DNA from: Bacteroidota bacterium
GTDB lineage: Bacteria > Bacteroidota > Bacteroidia > 2-12-FULL-35-15
Reading direction: 5' to 3'
Length of the DNA stretch: 64,000 nt
Assembly: GCA_947504725.1 (NCBI GenBank)
Contig: CANNHN010000008.1
Span: 47,152 to 111,151, forward strand
Under the pieces are notes generated by a model. It worked only from the letters and a program-made list of their open reading frames with translations. It ran no database searches and was not told where the DNA came from. Shown here piece by piece: positions 8,502-17,311 of this stretch. Position 1 is the stretch's first letter, and each line of letters begins with the position of its first letter. The position numbers were made by a program, and so were the translations under genes.

Positions 8502-10118
8502 CTATTTCTGGAGGGTAAAAAACTTTTTACTCTCGTTTTGTCCAATGCCAATATCAAAAATGAAAAATGCATCAGTAAGTGTTTTGTAACCATCGGCTTC
8601 AATTGTAATTTGATATTTACTAGGTGTTAGAGCCATTATAAATTTACCAGTGTTCGGATTATAAGTTAATTCTATTGCATCTTTATTTTTTAAATCTTTT
8701 ATAGTTACAAAAGTGGCAATATTCTTTGCACTATCAATGGCAGTAATATAGCCTTGTAAAATCGTTGTTCTGTCTTCGATATCATCATATTTTATACGAT
8801 AAAGATCCAAGTCTCCAAATCCGCCTTCTCTGGCAGCAGATATATATGCTACACGATTGTTTTCTGTGAAAGAAATGCATCGGTCATCACCTACAGAATT
8901 TATTGGATAGCCCAAGTTTTTTGGAGCTGTCCAAGTATTTTCTTCTTCATTCCAAGTAGATTGAAATAAATCGAAATCACCCATTCCTGCATGACCTTGT
9001 GATGAAAAATATAGTGTTTTACCATCAGGAGCAATTTGAGGGAAATCTTCTTTGTATTTTGTGTTGATTGTATTTCCTAAATTTTGTGCGCGTGCCCATT
9101 GTCCGTTGGGTAATTTACGTGACATATACACATCTGTTTCACCTAATCCTCCTTCGCGTTTGCTCGTAAAAAATATAATGTTACCATCTGGAGTGATGGA
9201 TCCTGCCGTTTCAAAATCGGAATTGACATTGCTGTTTAATTTTTTCATTCGTTGGAAAACACCAGCTTTATTCATAGACGAATAAATGTTGCCTAAGCTG
9301 TCAATATGGTCAATATACATGAGCATCGTTTGTCCGTCCGGTGTTAATCCTACTGCTTGTTCGTCATAAAGTGTATTTACAGTTCCGGTCATGTTTTTTG
9401 GTTTTGTCCAAACATCGTTTACTGGTAACGAGATATAAATGTCAGAAGAGTAATAGCCATCAACTTCTACTTGTCCACCGATATTATCTTTTCTTCGAGA
9501 GGTAAATACAACAAAACTTTCGTTTGCAGGAACAAAAGGATAATAATCGGGGTATTCTGAGTTGATTTCTCTGCCAAGATTTTGGAAAGTAACAGATATA
9601 GGGTGTTTAATGTATTCTTTCCCATTTTCACACGTTTCTATTTGATGTTCTACTTCTTCTAATTCAGCGCCTTTTAAAAGTGTTTTGTAGGTAGTATACG
9701 TTTTTATAGCATCATCAAATCGACTAGCATATTGGTATGCGAGTCCTAAATGATACAATACTTTTTTTTCTGGTTTAGGCGCTTTACTTGCAATCTCTAA
9801 ATATGGGATTGACAATGATTTATTGATATTCGTGTACAAGTAGGAGATACCTAGTCTGTAATTATAATCAGGATTATTGGGTTCTTGCTTTAAAAGTTGT
9901 TTGTATGCAGGAATAGCGAACAGAAAGTTCCCATGTGAGAAATGTTCTTTAGCATCAGCAGGATCGATAACTTTAGACGTTTTTGGTTGAGCACGTAAGC
10001 TATTAACAAGCAAAACTGATAGCGCTAAAAAAAGCACTTTGTTAATTGTTCGAGAAGAAAATGTATTCACCACAAATCTCTTTTTAAGCTTAGTTCCAAG
10101 TTTGGTACCAAAGTACAA
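8502..10118 (-). CDS. TPR and PD40 repeat envelope protein, no OmpA domain
   Basis: This 538-aa protein has a hydrophobic export segment at about 28-44 (ending NSLRAQ) after an unusually long charged N-region. The ATG at 10118 is the only in-frame ATG; a GTG about 15 codons later would give a more usual signal peptide. Residues about 50-165 are TPR-like (HFSHGNFLFAIPAYKQLL). Residues about 190-435 are PD40 (WD40-like) propeller blades with recurring FTSRR, SPDG and YFSSQG words. Residues about 450-538 form a short carboxypeptidase-regulatory-like sandwich. The gene is the shortest of four paralogues here; it lacks the C-terminal OmpA-like domain of its neighbours. The family includes PorE of the T9SS, but that function is not shown here. 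Confidence 0.85.
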   Translation of the reverse strand: MYFGTKLGTKLKKRFVVNTFSSRTINKVLFLALSVLLVNSLRAQPKTSKVIDPADAKEHFSHGNFLFAIPAYKQLLKQEPNNPDYNYRLGISYLYTNINKSLSIPYLEIASKAPKPEKKVLYHLGLAYQYASRFDDAIKTYTTYKTLLKGAELEEVEHQIETCENGKEYIKHPISVTFQNLGREINSEYPDYYPFVPANESFVVFTSRRKDNIGGQVEVDGYYSSDIYISLPVNDVWTKPKNMTGTVNTLYDEQAVGLTPDGQTMLMYIDHIDSLGNIYSSMNKAGVFQRMKKLNSNVNSDFETAGSITPDGNIIFFTSKREGGLGETDVYMSRKLPNGQWARAQNLGNTINTKYKEDFPQIAPDGKTLYFSSQGHAGMGDFDLFQSTWNEEENTWTAPKNLGYPINSVGDDRCISFTENNRVAYISAAREGGFGDLDLYRIKYDDIEDRTTILQGYITAIDSAKNIATFVTIKDLKNKDAIELTYNPNTGKFIMALTPSKYQITIEADGYKTLTDAFFIFDIGIGQNESKKFFTLQK

Positions 10119-10151
10119 AAAATGTTTTTTTTATGAAAGAATTGTTGGGTA

Positions 10152-10200
10152 TTTAATGCAAAAACCTCCAAAATTTGCTTTTGGAGGTTTTTGCATTAAA
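10152..10200 (-). terminator. Strong intrinsic terminator after the 10221-12650 gene
   Basis: A perfect 22-bp inverted repeat (10152-10173 with 10179-10200) with a 5-nt loop. The CCTCC/GGAGG core is flanked by runs of A and T on both sides, so it could act in either direction. It lies 20 bp past the stop of the minus-strand gene at 10221 and 33 bp before the start of the next one at 10118. Confidence 0.8.
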
Positions 10201-10220
10201 CGTTGAGTTTCTGATAAGTC

Positions 10221-12650
10221 TTAATTCGCGCCAACTCTTACAAATTGGTATTTTTCGTATTGCGCTCTATTTGTTAAAAAGTCTCTTTGATATTGAGGTC
10301 CATCTACATAAGCCTTGAATTTTGTGATGACAATATTTTCTTCACTTATTCCTCTTTCTTTCAATGCTGTAATAATTTGTTCCTTCATTTTATCATTTCT
10401 GGCAATTGATAAAGCTTTGTTTGTTGGATAAGCTTTAGTTGGCACTTGTGATGCACTAGAAACGATACTTAAATTGATTTTTCCGTTTGTTTTGTAAAGT
10501 GCTTCAAGATTATCAATGTAGGCTTTAAATGGAGTATCATTAATATCTGTCTCCGTTACATTGTATCTAAAATACATTTCAAAGTTTAGTTTATCTGTTT
10601 TAGCTAATTGCTCGTGTGGAGCATTCACTGGTTTTACATCTGTTTGCTTGTATTTGCCTGTTTTAATTGTTACTAAGTTCTTGCCATGTTTGTATTTGTG
10701 GCCATCTTTCTTTGTTTTTACAGGATTGCCATCTTGATCTTTAATTTCAATGGAAGACTTTTTGCTTACAACAATATCTGCTGCATCAAGTGCAACTAAA
10801 TAATCTTCATTAGCAGGTAAATTTGTAAAAACAAAAAATCCTAAATCATCTGTTGTTGTAGATTGAATGATTTCTCCTTTTGAGTTTAATAGATTTACTT
10901 TAAAATTTGGTATTCCTTTTGGCGGATTTTGATCATCAAGCATTTGTCCGCTTATGTTAATAAAAGCAACTTTATCACTTTTTGTAGTGTTTCCAATAGT
11001 GTTGTTGGTGCTATCTTTAGAAGAAGAAATAGGAACTCCTAAATTCACACCATTTAACAAAACTTCTTTATTTATTTCTTGATAAGCAGCGCTCATCGGA
11101 ACTTCAATAATTTCAGAAAAAAACTCTTGTCCTTCATTTGTATAAGAAAGGGTATAGTTACTTCCTGGAGGAATAATGATTGTAAAGCTTCCATCTCTTA
11201 GCATTGGTTTGTAAACTCCAGCAACAACACCTGTTTCGTTATTTGTTGCAGAGATTTCAAGATTTGGCGGTAAGGGTTGTCCAGGAGCTGGAATAATAAA
11301 TCCTTTAATTAAAACCAATGGAACTTCTTTTCTTTCAGGCAATGAAACCATATAGATGTCCTTTTCTCCGTAGCCTTCTGGGCGAGAAGAAGAAGAATAG
11401 TAACCTCTTCTACCGTCTGGAGAGGTCACATAAAAAACATCATCGTCAGTTGTATTTATTGGGTAACCAATATTTAGAGGTGATTCCCATCCATTTGTTT
11501 CTTCATTTTTAGCAGAAAAGAAAATGTCAAATCCGCCAATTGATTGGTGGCCTGTTGAGCTAAAAAACAACACGTTACCACTTGGGTGAATGAAAGGTGA
11601 TTCTTCATCGTAAATGGTATTGATAGGTGCTCCAACGTTTACCGACATGCTCCATTTTCCATTAGGTAATTTAACGCATTTCCAAATATCTCTTCCTCCT
11701 AATCCACCTGCTCTGTTACTTACATAGTACAATGTGTTTCCATCAGGACTTAAGCAAGCGCTTGTTTCCCAGCCTGCGCTGTTAATGTCGGAACCCAAAG
11801 CTTGCGGAAAAGTCCAAGAATTGCCTTCAACAGTACTGAAATAAATATCTCCTCCGTTAGAATCTTTGTAAATTAAGAGTGTTTGCGCATCAGCCGTTAA
11901 ACCAACACTTGCTTCATGGTTCACAGAGTTTACATTTGAACTTACTGATACAGGTGTTGTCCAAGTATCGTCAGCTTTTTTATAAGAAATATAAATGTCT
12001 TCGTAAAATTGACCATCATCTGTTTTATCCATACCCGTTCCAGTTGATCTTCTAGAGGTAAAGATTAACGTGTTTTCATCTGCAGAAAGAACGGGACTGT
12101 ATTCGGGAGATGGAGTATTGATGCTGTCACCTAAGTTTTTGAGAATAATATTCATAGGAGCAATACACAATAATTTTGCATTGTTGCTGATTTCAATTTG
12201 TCTGTCAACATCTTTGATGAGCTCAATATTGTTGCTTTTTAAAAAGGATTTAAATTTTTCATAATTTGCAATGGCGTCATCAAACTTATAATTGAAATGC
12301 AAAGCTTGCCCATAATAGTAATAGGCATTAACAGGTGCCGATTTTTCTGTTGGTTCAAGATCATTGTAGTTTTTTGAAGTTTTTAAAACAGCTTTTTCAA
12401 GGTAATAAAGTGCTTTGCTTTTTTCTGTTTCAGATTTCATATAACATAAACCTACTTTAAAGTTGATGTTAGAGTTGGTGGAGTCAATCTGATAAGCTTG
12501 TTGGAAGTTTTGTAAAGCTAGTGTGTAATTACCTTCAAGAATAAGATAATTTCCTTCAGTGAACTTTTGGCGATAGTCTGCTTTGCTTTGTCCAAATAAT
12601 GAGACGTTAAAAATAAATAACGAGAAAAATAAAACAAATATCTTTTGCAT
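10221..12650 (-). CDS. TPR-PD40 envelope protein with altered OmpA-like C-terminus
   Basis: This 809-aa protein has a signal peptide (1-20, ending SLFGQ). TPR-like repeats (about 25-165) are followed by a PD40 propeller (about 175-445: ILKNLGDSINTPSPEYSPVL, FTSRRS, YYVSNRAGGLGGRDIW). Two carboxypeptidase-regulatory-like domains come next (about 455-540 and 575-650). A C-terminal OmpA-fold domain spans about 690-809. In that domain the usual GHTD peptidoglycan-binding segment is replaced by SSASQVPT, while an Arg equivalent to the NxxLSxxR position is kept (ALSIARND). Peptidoglycan binding is therefore doubtful. The protein is probably periplasmic or outer-membrane associated. It shares layout with the genes at 12794 and 15208, and is followed by a strong terminator. 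Confidence 0.87.
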   Translation of the reverse strand: MQKIFVLFFSLFIFNVSLFGQSKADYRQKFTEGNYLILEGNYTLALQNFQQAYQIDSTNSNINFKVGLCYMKSETEKSKALYYLEKAVLKTSKNYNDLEPTEKSAPVNAYYYYGQALHFNYKFDDAIANYEKFKSFLKSNNIELIKDVDRQIEISNNAKLLCIAPMNIILKNLGDSINTPSPEYSPVLSADENTLIFTSRRSTGTGMDKTDDGQFYEDIYISYKKADDTWTTPVSVSSNVNSVNHEASVGLTADAQTLLIYKDSNGGDIYFSTVEGNSWTFPQALGSDINSAGWETSACLSPDGNTLYYVSNRAGGLGGRDIWKCVKLPNGKWSMSVNVGAPINTIYDEESPFIHPSGNVLFFSSTGHQSIGGFDIFFSAKNEETNGWESPLNIGYPINTTDDDVFYVTSPDGRRGYYSSSSRPEGYGEKDIYMVSLPERKEVPLVLIKGFIIPAPGQPLPPNLEISATNNETGVVAGVYKPMLRDGSFTIIIPPGSNYTLSYTNEGQEFFSEIIEVPMSAAYQEINKEVLLNGVNLGVPISSSKDSTNNTIGNTTKSDKVAFINISGQMLDDQNPPKGIPNFKVNLLNSKGEIIQSTTTDDLGFFVFTNLPANEDYLVALDAADIVVSKKSSIEIKDQDGNPVKTKKDGHKYKHGKNLVTIKTGKYKQTDVKPVNAPHEQLAKTDKLNFEMYFRYNVTETDINDTPFKAYIDNLEALYKTNGKINLSIVSSASQVPTKAYPTNKALSIARNDKMKEQIITALKERGISEENIVITKFKAYVDGPQYQRDFLTNRAQYEKYQFVRVGAN

Positions 12651-12793
12651 ACTGGGTTTCTTTAAAATAAAAATCCATCCTATTCATGTTAGATTAGGAT
12701 AGTTATAAAATTCAAACAAAAATATTAAAATTTGAGGGATAAAACGTAAAGGTAGGAAAAAGAAATTAACAATATTAAGTAGTTGAAATTTAA

Positions 12794-15073
12794 CTATTTA
12801 GCTTCAATAATCTTCAGTTCTACCCTTCTGTTCAGTTGCATTCCTTTTAAGTCAGGTTTGCCATTTGGAAGTGTATTAGGAGCAACAGGGGCTGTTTCGC
12901 CATAACCCTTTGCAGCAAGATACTGCGCTTTTATTCCTTTTTTAATCAATGCTGCAACTACAGCCTGTGATCTCATTTGAGATAGTTTTAAGTTTGCAGC
13001 ATCGTTTCCTTTGCTATCAGTATGCCCAGCAACTTCAATTGTTAAATTGGGATAATCTTTCATTAACTGTAAAAGTTTTTCTAATTCTAAATTTGATTCT
13101 TTTCTAAGTATGGCTTTATTTGAATCAAAGAAGATATTATTTAAAACAATTTTAGCTCCAATTTCTACCTTTTCTAAAACAATATTTTTTGTTAAAGCTG
13201 AGTATTCAGGCTTTTTAGGGACATTCACGTTTTCTGATTGAAACAAATATCCTTTTGCTTCATAAGATAGATTGTAATTTTGCCCTCGATTTAAAATAAA
13301 ATAATAAGAACCAGAATCGGAAGTTGTGTAATACGTATCAATTAATTTACCTGTAATATTATCCTTTACAATAATTTGTGCACCTGCAATGGTTTCACCT
13401 TTCTGATTTTTTACATTACCTACAATACTTATTGTTCCAAGCGTTTTGCTTTCCAAGTTGATTGCTTGCATCAAAAGTTCTTTTTCAATTTCTTGATAGG
13501 ATGAGTTAGGAGGAATCGTTATTGGAATACTGATAGGTTGATATCCTTCAGCTTCATAACTTACATTGTAGGTTTTTCCTTCATTTCCAGGAGTTAAAAT
13601 TAAAAGGTATTTTCCGGAAGTAGCATTTGGTTTTACATTTTGAACAACTAAGCCACTTTCCATATCCGTTGCTACTATTTCAACCATTGTAAGTCCTTTA
13701 GTTGAGCCATCGAAAGTAACATACCCTTTTAACAATGTTAAAGGTTCAACAATTGTTTTTTCGAAATTAATCATATAAAGATCTTTCTCACCAAAGCCCT
13801 CTTTTCTTACCGAAGCAAAATAGCCACGTTTACCATCTGGTGATTGTACATAAAAAATATCATCATCTGGTGTGTTAATTGGAGATCGCAAATTTTCTGG
13901 CTGTCCCCATTTCCCATTTTCATCTTTTAAAGATTTGAAAATATCAAATCCACCCATGTTTTTATGTCCTTTTGAACTAAAGAAAAGGGTCACACCATCA
14001 GGGTGAATAAAGGGTGCTTCTTCATCAAATGCAGTGTTTATTTCCGGACCAGCATTTACTGGCATACTCCATTGTCCATTTGGTAATTTCACGCAACGCC
14101 AAATATCCCTTCCCCCATAACTGCCTTCTTTTTTGTTGCTTACAAAATAAAGAGTCGTTCCGTCTACCGATAAAGAAGAATGCGTTTCCCAGTTTGGTGA
14201 ATTGATGTTACTGCTTAAAGGAGTTAATGCGCTCCAAGTGTCTCCTTCTAAATTACTATAATAAATATCTCCTCCGTTAATATCTCTGTATACAAATAAT
14301 TGTTGTCCATCTGCAGAAAGACTTATGTTTGCTTCATTTCCGTTGGTGTTAATGTTTAGGCCAATTGATTTTGCTGAAGACCAAGTGCCATCTGCTTTTT
14401 TATTACTAATGTAGATGTCTTCTAAAAATTGATCATTCTCTGTTTTTTCTCCGCCAGTGCTACCAAGTCTTCGAGAAGTGAAAATTAAAGTTGATTCATC
14501 AGCAGAAATAACTGGGCTATATTCTGGGTAAACAGAATTTACACTGTCTCCAAGGTTCTTTATTACAACAATTACTGAATCTTTAATTAATTCAACAGCA
14601 TTAAAGTTTATTTCAACTTGTTTATCTAAATCTTTTGCTAGCTCTTTGTTTCTATTGCCAACAATGTCTTTAAATTTATTGAAGTAGTTGTTTGATTCTG
14701 GAAATCGATAAGCTAAACGATAGGCAACGGCAAGTGAATAGTAAGCCAACTCTGGAGCTTTTTTTTCTTTTGGGTCTTCAGGATTGTAATTGTGCCCTAC
14801 GTTTTGAACGGCTTTCTCTAAATATGTTAACGCTTTGTTTTTTTCGGTGGCAGATTCTAAATAACAAAACCCGACTTTGTAATTAATATTTGCATTCGAA
14901 GAATCTATCTGATAAGCATCTTTGAAATATTTTAAAGCTAAAGAATAATTTTGTTCCAATATCAAATAATTTCCTTGTACAAAATTTTCACGATAATCTC
15001 CTTTGCTGGTTCCTTGAGAGAAAATAGAAGCAGAAATAAAAATTAAAAAGAATGAAAGTAAAATTTTCTTCAT
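12794..15073 (-). CDS. TPR-PD40-OmpA family envelope protein (PorE-like layout)
   Basis: This 759-aa protein has a signal peptide (1-19, ending SIFSQ), TPR-like repeats (about 25-165), a PD40 propeller (about 175-450), two carboxypeptidase-regulatory-like domains (about 455-540 and 550-630) and a complete OmpA-like domain (about 640-759). The OmpA domain has the standard elements IFFDSNKAILR, VAGHTDSKGND, the LSQMRSQAVV helix with its Arg, and the NRRVELKI ending. Binding to peptidoglycan diaminopimelate is therefore expected. This is the domain order described for PorE of the T9SS, although PorE is a lipoprotein and no lipobox is seen here. The role as an envelope anchor is inferred. It is the only one of the four local paralogues with an intact OmpA motif. 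Confidence 0.88.
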   Translation of the reverse strand: MKKILLSFFLIFISASIFSQGTSKGDYRENFVQGNYLILEQNYSLALKYFKDAYQIDSSNANINYKVGFCYLESATEKNKALTYLEKAVQNVGHNYNPEDPKEKKAPELAYYSLAVAYRLAYRFPESNNYFNKFKDIVGNRNKELAKDLDKQVEINFNAVELIKDSVIVVIKNLGDSVNSVYPEYSPVISADESTLIFTSRRLGSTGGEKTENDQFLEDIYISNKKADGTWSSAKSIGLNINTNGNEANISLSADGQQLFVYRDINGGDIYYSNLEGDTWSALTPLSSNINSPNWETHSSLSVDGTTLYFVSNKKEGSYGGRDIWRCVKLPNGQWSMPVNAGPEINTAFDEEAPFIHPDGVTLFFSSKGHKNMGGFDIFKSLKDENGKWGQPENLRSPINTPDDDIFYVQSPDGKRGYFASVRKEGFGEKDLYMINFEKTIVEPLTLLKGYVTFDGSTKGLTMVEIVATDMESGLVVQNVKPNATSGKYLLILTPGNEGKTYNVSYEAEGYQPISIPITIPPNSSYQEIEKELLMQAINLESKTLGTISIVGNVKNQKGETIAGAQIIVKDNITGKLIDTYYTTSDSGSYYFILNRGQNYNLSYEAKGYLFQSENVNVPKKPEYSALTKNIVLEKVEIGAKIVLNNIFFDSNKAILRKESNLELEKLLQLMKDYPNLTIEVAGHTDSKGNDAANLKLSQMRSQAVVAALIKKGIKAQYLAAKGYGETAPVAPNTLPNGKPDLKGMQLNRRVELKIIEAK

Positions 15074-15157
15074 AAAAAGAATGTTGCAAATTTAAGTGCT
15101 GTACGCAAATATAGTATTTATAAGGATTTTAGGAAATTTTTTTTGGTAAAAAAAGCA

Positions 15158-15199
15158 ATAGAACAAAAAAGCAGAGAAATCTATGCTTTTTTGTTCTAT
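15158..15199 (-). terminator. Intrinsic terminator after the 15208-17283 gene
   Basis: A perfect 16-bp stem (15158-15173 with 15184-15199) with a 10-nt loop contains long A and T tracts. It lies 8 bp past the stop of the minus-strand TPR-PD40 gene and 84 bp upstream of the next minus-strand start at 15073, separating the two transcripts. Confidence 0.75.
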
Positions 15200-15207
15200 A
15201 AATATGC

Positions 15208-17283
15208 TTATTTTTTAGGTCCAGCTTTTATCTTAATGTATTGATATTGCTCATACACAGCCATGTTTTCAATCGCATCTTTTTTATATTCGGGACCTTG
15301 TACTAATGCTTTTGTGTCACTAAAGATAATTTGAGTTTTTTTAACTCCTTTTTTAGTTAAGGCATTTAAGACCTGTTCTCTTGCATTTTTAGCTCTTAAA
15401 TTTGCAAGATTTTCGTTTGTTTTAAATGTTCTTGTCGGAACAGTAGACGCGCTTGATTCAATGATAATTTCAAAATTAGGATTGTTTATTAAACAGCCAC
15501 TTAGCTCATCAATAAAGGTTTTAAAGTCAGCAGCATCCTTGTCAATTTCTTTTTTATTGTATTTAAAATACAGTTGAAATGTGGAGTTTTTTGTTTTACA
15601 AGGGCTATTCGCATCATTTAACGTGTTGCTATAAGCTAGCATGGAATCGCGTTGAGCAGTAGTTAATGAATCACCATAATGAATCTGTCTTCTAATAACT
15701 TGGTATCCTTTTTTTAATGGAACTTCAATTATTTCAGAAAAAATTGGTTTTTCATTAATTGTGTAAATGGTTTTATAAGAACTACCTACGGGTAAATTAG
15801 CACCGTATTTTCCTGAAGTGCTGTTTGCAGTAAGCGTTTGGATGGTATCCCCTTTTAAAGTATTAATGATGTAAATCTTATTGTTAGCAATGCTTTCTTT
15901 TGTATTGTTAACGATGTTTCCTAAAAGAATAGTGATATCGCGAGGTTCATATTCAGGAAATTTGATCATGTAGATGTCTTTTTCTCCAAAACCACCTTCT
16001 TTATCTGAAGAAAAGAAAGCACGTTTTCCGTCAGCTGTTGTAATTAAAAAAACATCATCATCTGTTGTGTTTACAGGGTATCCATAGTTTATTGGGGGAG
16101 CCCAATTGCCATTTTCATCATTAATCATGGATGTAAAAATGTCAAATCCTCCCATTGAATTATGTCCTTTAGATGAAAAGAATATTTGTTTTCCGTCAGG
16201 ATGAATAAATATTCCGTCTTCATCATATTTTGTATTGATAACATCGCCTAAATTTTGTGCAGGCCCCCATTCTCCATTCGGTAATTTCAAGCATTTATAA
16301 ATATCTCTTCCGCCAATTCCTCCCGCTCTATTGCTAATAAAGTAAAGAACACGATTGTCAGAACTAAAACAAGCATGAGATTCCCATGAAGAAGAATTGA
16401 TAGGAGCTGAGACATACTCAGGAGCTCCCCATTCGCTTCCTTTTAATTCACTCACATAAATATTTCCGTTTCCACCATCATCTTTGTAGATTAATAGCTT
16501 TTGTCCATCAGCTGATAGATTAATAGTTGCTTCGTGTCCAAAGGAGTTGATGTTTGTTCCAATCGGTTTTGCTAGTCCCCATTTTTTATCATTTTCAGAA
16601 AAAGTAGCAGTGAAAATGTCTTCAAAATGTTCACCAGTTGGAAGTAATTTATCCGTTGATCCTCCTTTTCTTCTTGTAGTAAAAATGATAGTTTGCTCAT
16701 CAAGTGAAACAACCGGAGAATAATCTGGATATTTTGAATTTACACCTTCTCCTAAGTTTTCAACTTCAACTTTTTTGGGTGTTTTAACAAGCTCTTTGCC
16801 GTAATTGCAAGTTTCTATATCGTGTTTGATCTCTTCCACCTCTAAAGTTAGTTTTGGGTCTGTTCCTAAAACATCAATGTATTTTTGATACATTTCAATG
16901 GCCTTGTCGAATTCGTAATTGAAATGATATCCTTTAGCTAAGTAGTAATAGGTGGAAAGAGGTGCTTGATCTTCTTTTATTTCTCCTTGTTCATATAATT
17001 TAGCAATGTCTTTGATTGCAAATTCCAAATATGGAATGGATTTGGTTTTGTAAGTAGCAGCCTTTAAATAACATAATCCAATTTTGAAATTTGTATTGTG
17101 ATTGTTTTTCTTTATCGAATCTAATTGCAGATACAATGGTAATGCTGCTGTGTAATTTTCGTTTGCAAAATAAGTTTCAGCTTTGATGAAGATGCTTTTG
17201 TAATTTCCGTCACCAACATTTGCTATCGAAAAATTGGAAATTGAAAAAAGTAAGAACGCGAGAAGAGTGAGCTTTTTTTTCAT
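15208..17283 (-). CDS. TPR-PD40 envelope protein with altered OmpA-like C-terminus
   Basis: I place the start at the ATG at 17283 (protein of 691 aa), not at the in-frame ATG at 17358. The internal start gives a clean signal peptide (MKKKLTLLAFLLFSISNFSI) and avoids overlap with the acyltransferase gene that ends at 17312. TPR-like repeats (about 30-170) precede a PD40 propeller (about 180-445, with FTTRRK and YFISNRAGGIGGRDIY). One carboxypeptidase-regulatory-like domain follows (about 450-530). The C-terminal OmpA-fold region (about 570-691) has ESSASTVPT in place of GHTD but keeps the Arg helix (NLANLRAKNAREQV). It resembles the 10221-12650 protein most in this region. It follows the E2 gene by 28 bp, so the two may share a transcript. 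Confidence 0.86.
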   Translation of the reverse strand: MKKKLTLLAFLLFSISNFSIANVGDGNYKSIFIKAETYFANENYTAALPLYLQLDSIKKNNHNTNFKIGLCYLKAATYKTKSIPYLEFAIKDIAKLYEQGEIKEDQAPLSTYYYLAKGYHFNYEFDKAIEMYQKYIDVLGTDPKLTLEVEEIKHDIETCNYGKELVKTPKKVEVENLGEGVNSKYPDYSPVVSLDEQTIIFTTRRKGGSTDKLLPTGEHFEDIFTATFSENDKKWGLAKPIGTNINSFGHEATINLSADGQKLLIYKDDGGNGNIYVSELKGSEWGAPEYVSAPINSSSWESHACFSSDNRVLYFISNRAGGIGGRDIYKCLKLPNGEWGPAQNLGDVINTKYDEDGIFIHPDGKQIFFSSKGHNSMGGFDIFTSMINDENGNWAPPINYGYPVNTTDDDVFLITTADGKRAFFSSDKEGGFGEKDIYMIKFPEYEPRDITILLGNIVNNTKESIANNKIYIINTLKGDTIQTLTANSTSGKYGANLPVGSSYKTIYTINEKPIFSEIIEVPLKKGYQVIRRQIHYGDSLTTAQRDSMLAYSNTLNDANSPCKTKNSTFQLYFKYNKKEIDKDAADFKTFIDELSGCLINNPNFEIIIESSASTVPTRTFKTNENLANLRAKNAREQVLNALTKKGVKKTQIIFSDTKALVQGPEYKKDAIENMAVYEQYQYIKIKAGPKK

Positions 17284-17311
17284 AAAACGCTTTTTTTTCT
17301 TTTTTTCTTTT

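Noticed and set aside
12651..12793. Terminator or promoter in the gap between two TPR-PD40 genes
   Set aside because: Only a 6-bp inverted repeat (ATCCTA/TAGGAT) and a -7-like word without a -33 partner were seen, which is too weak to list.
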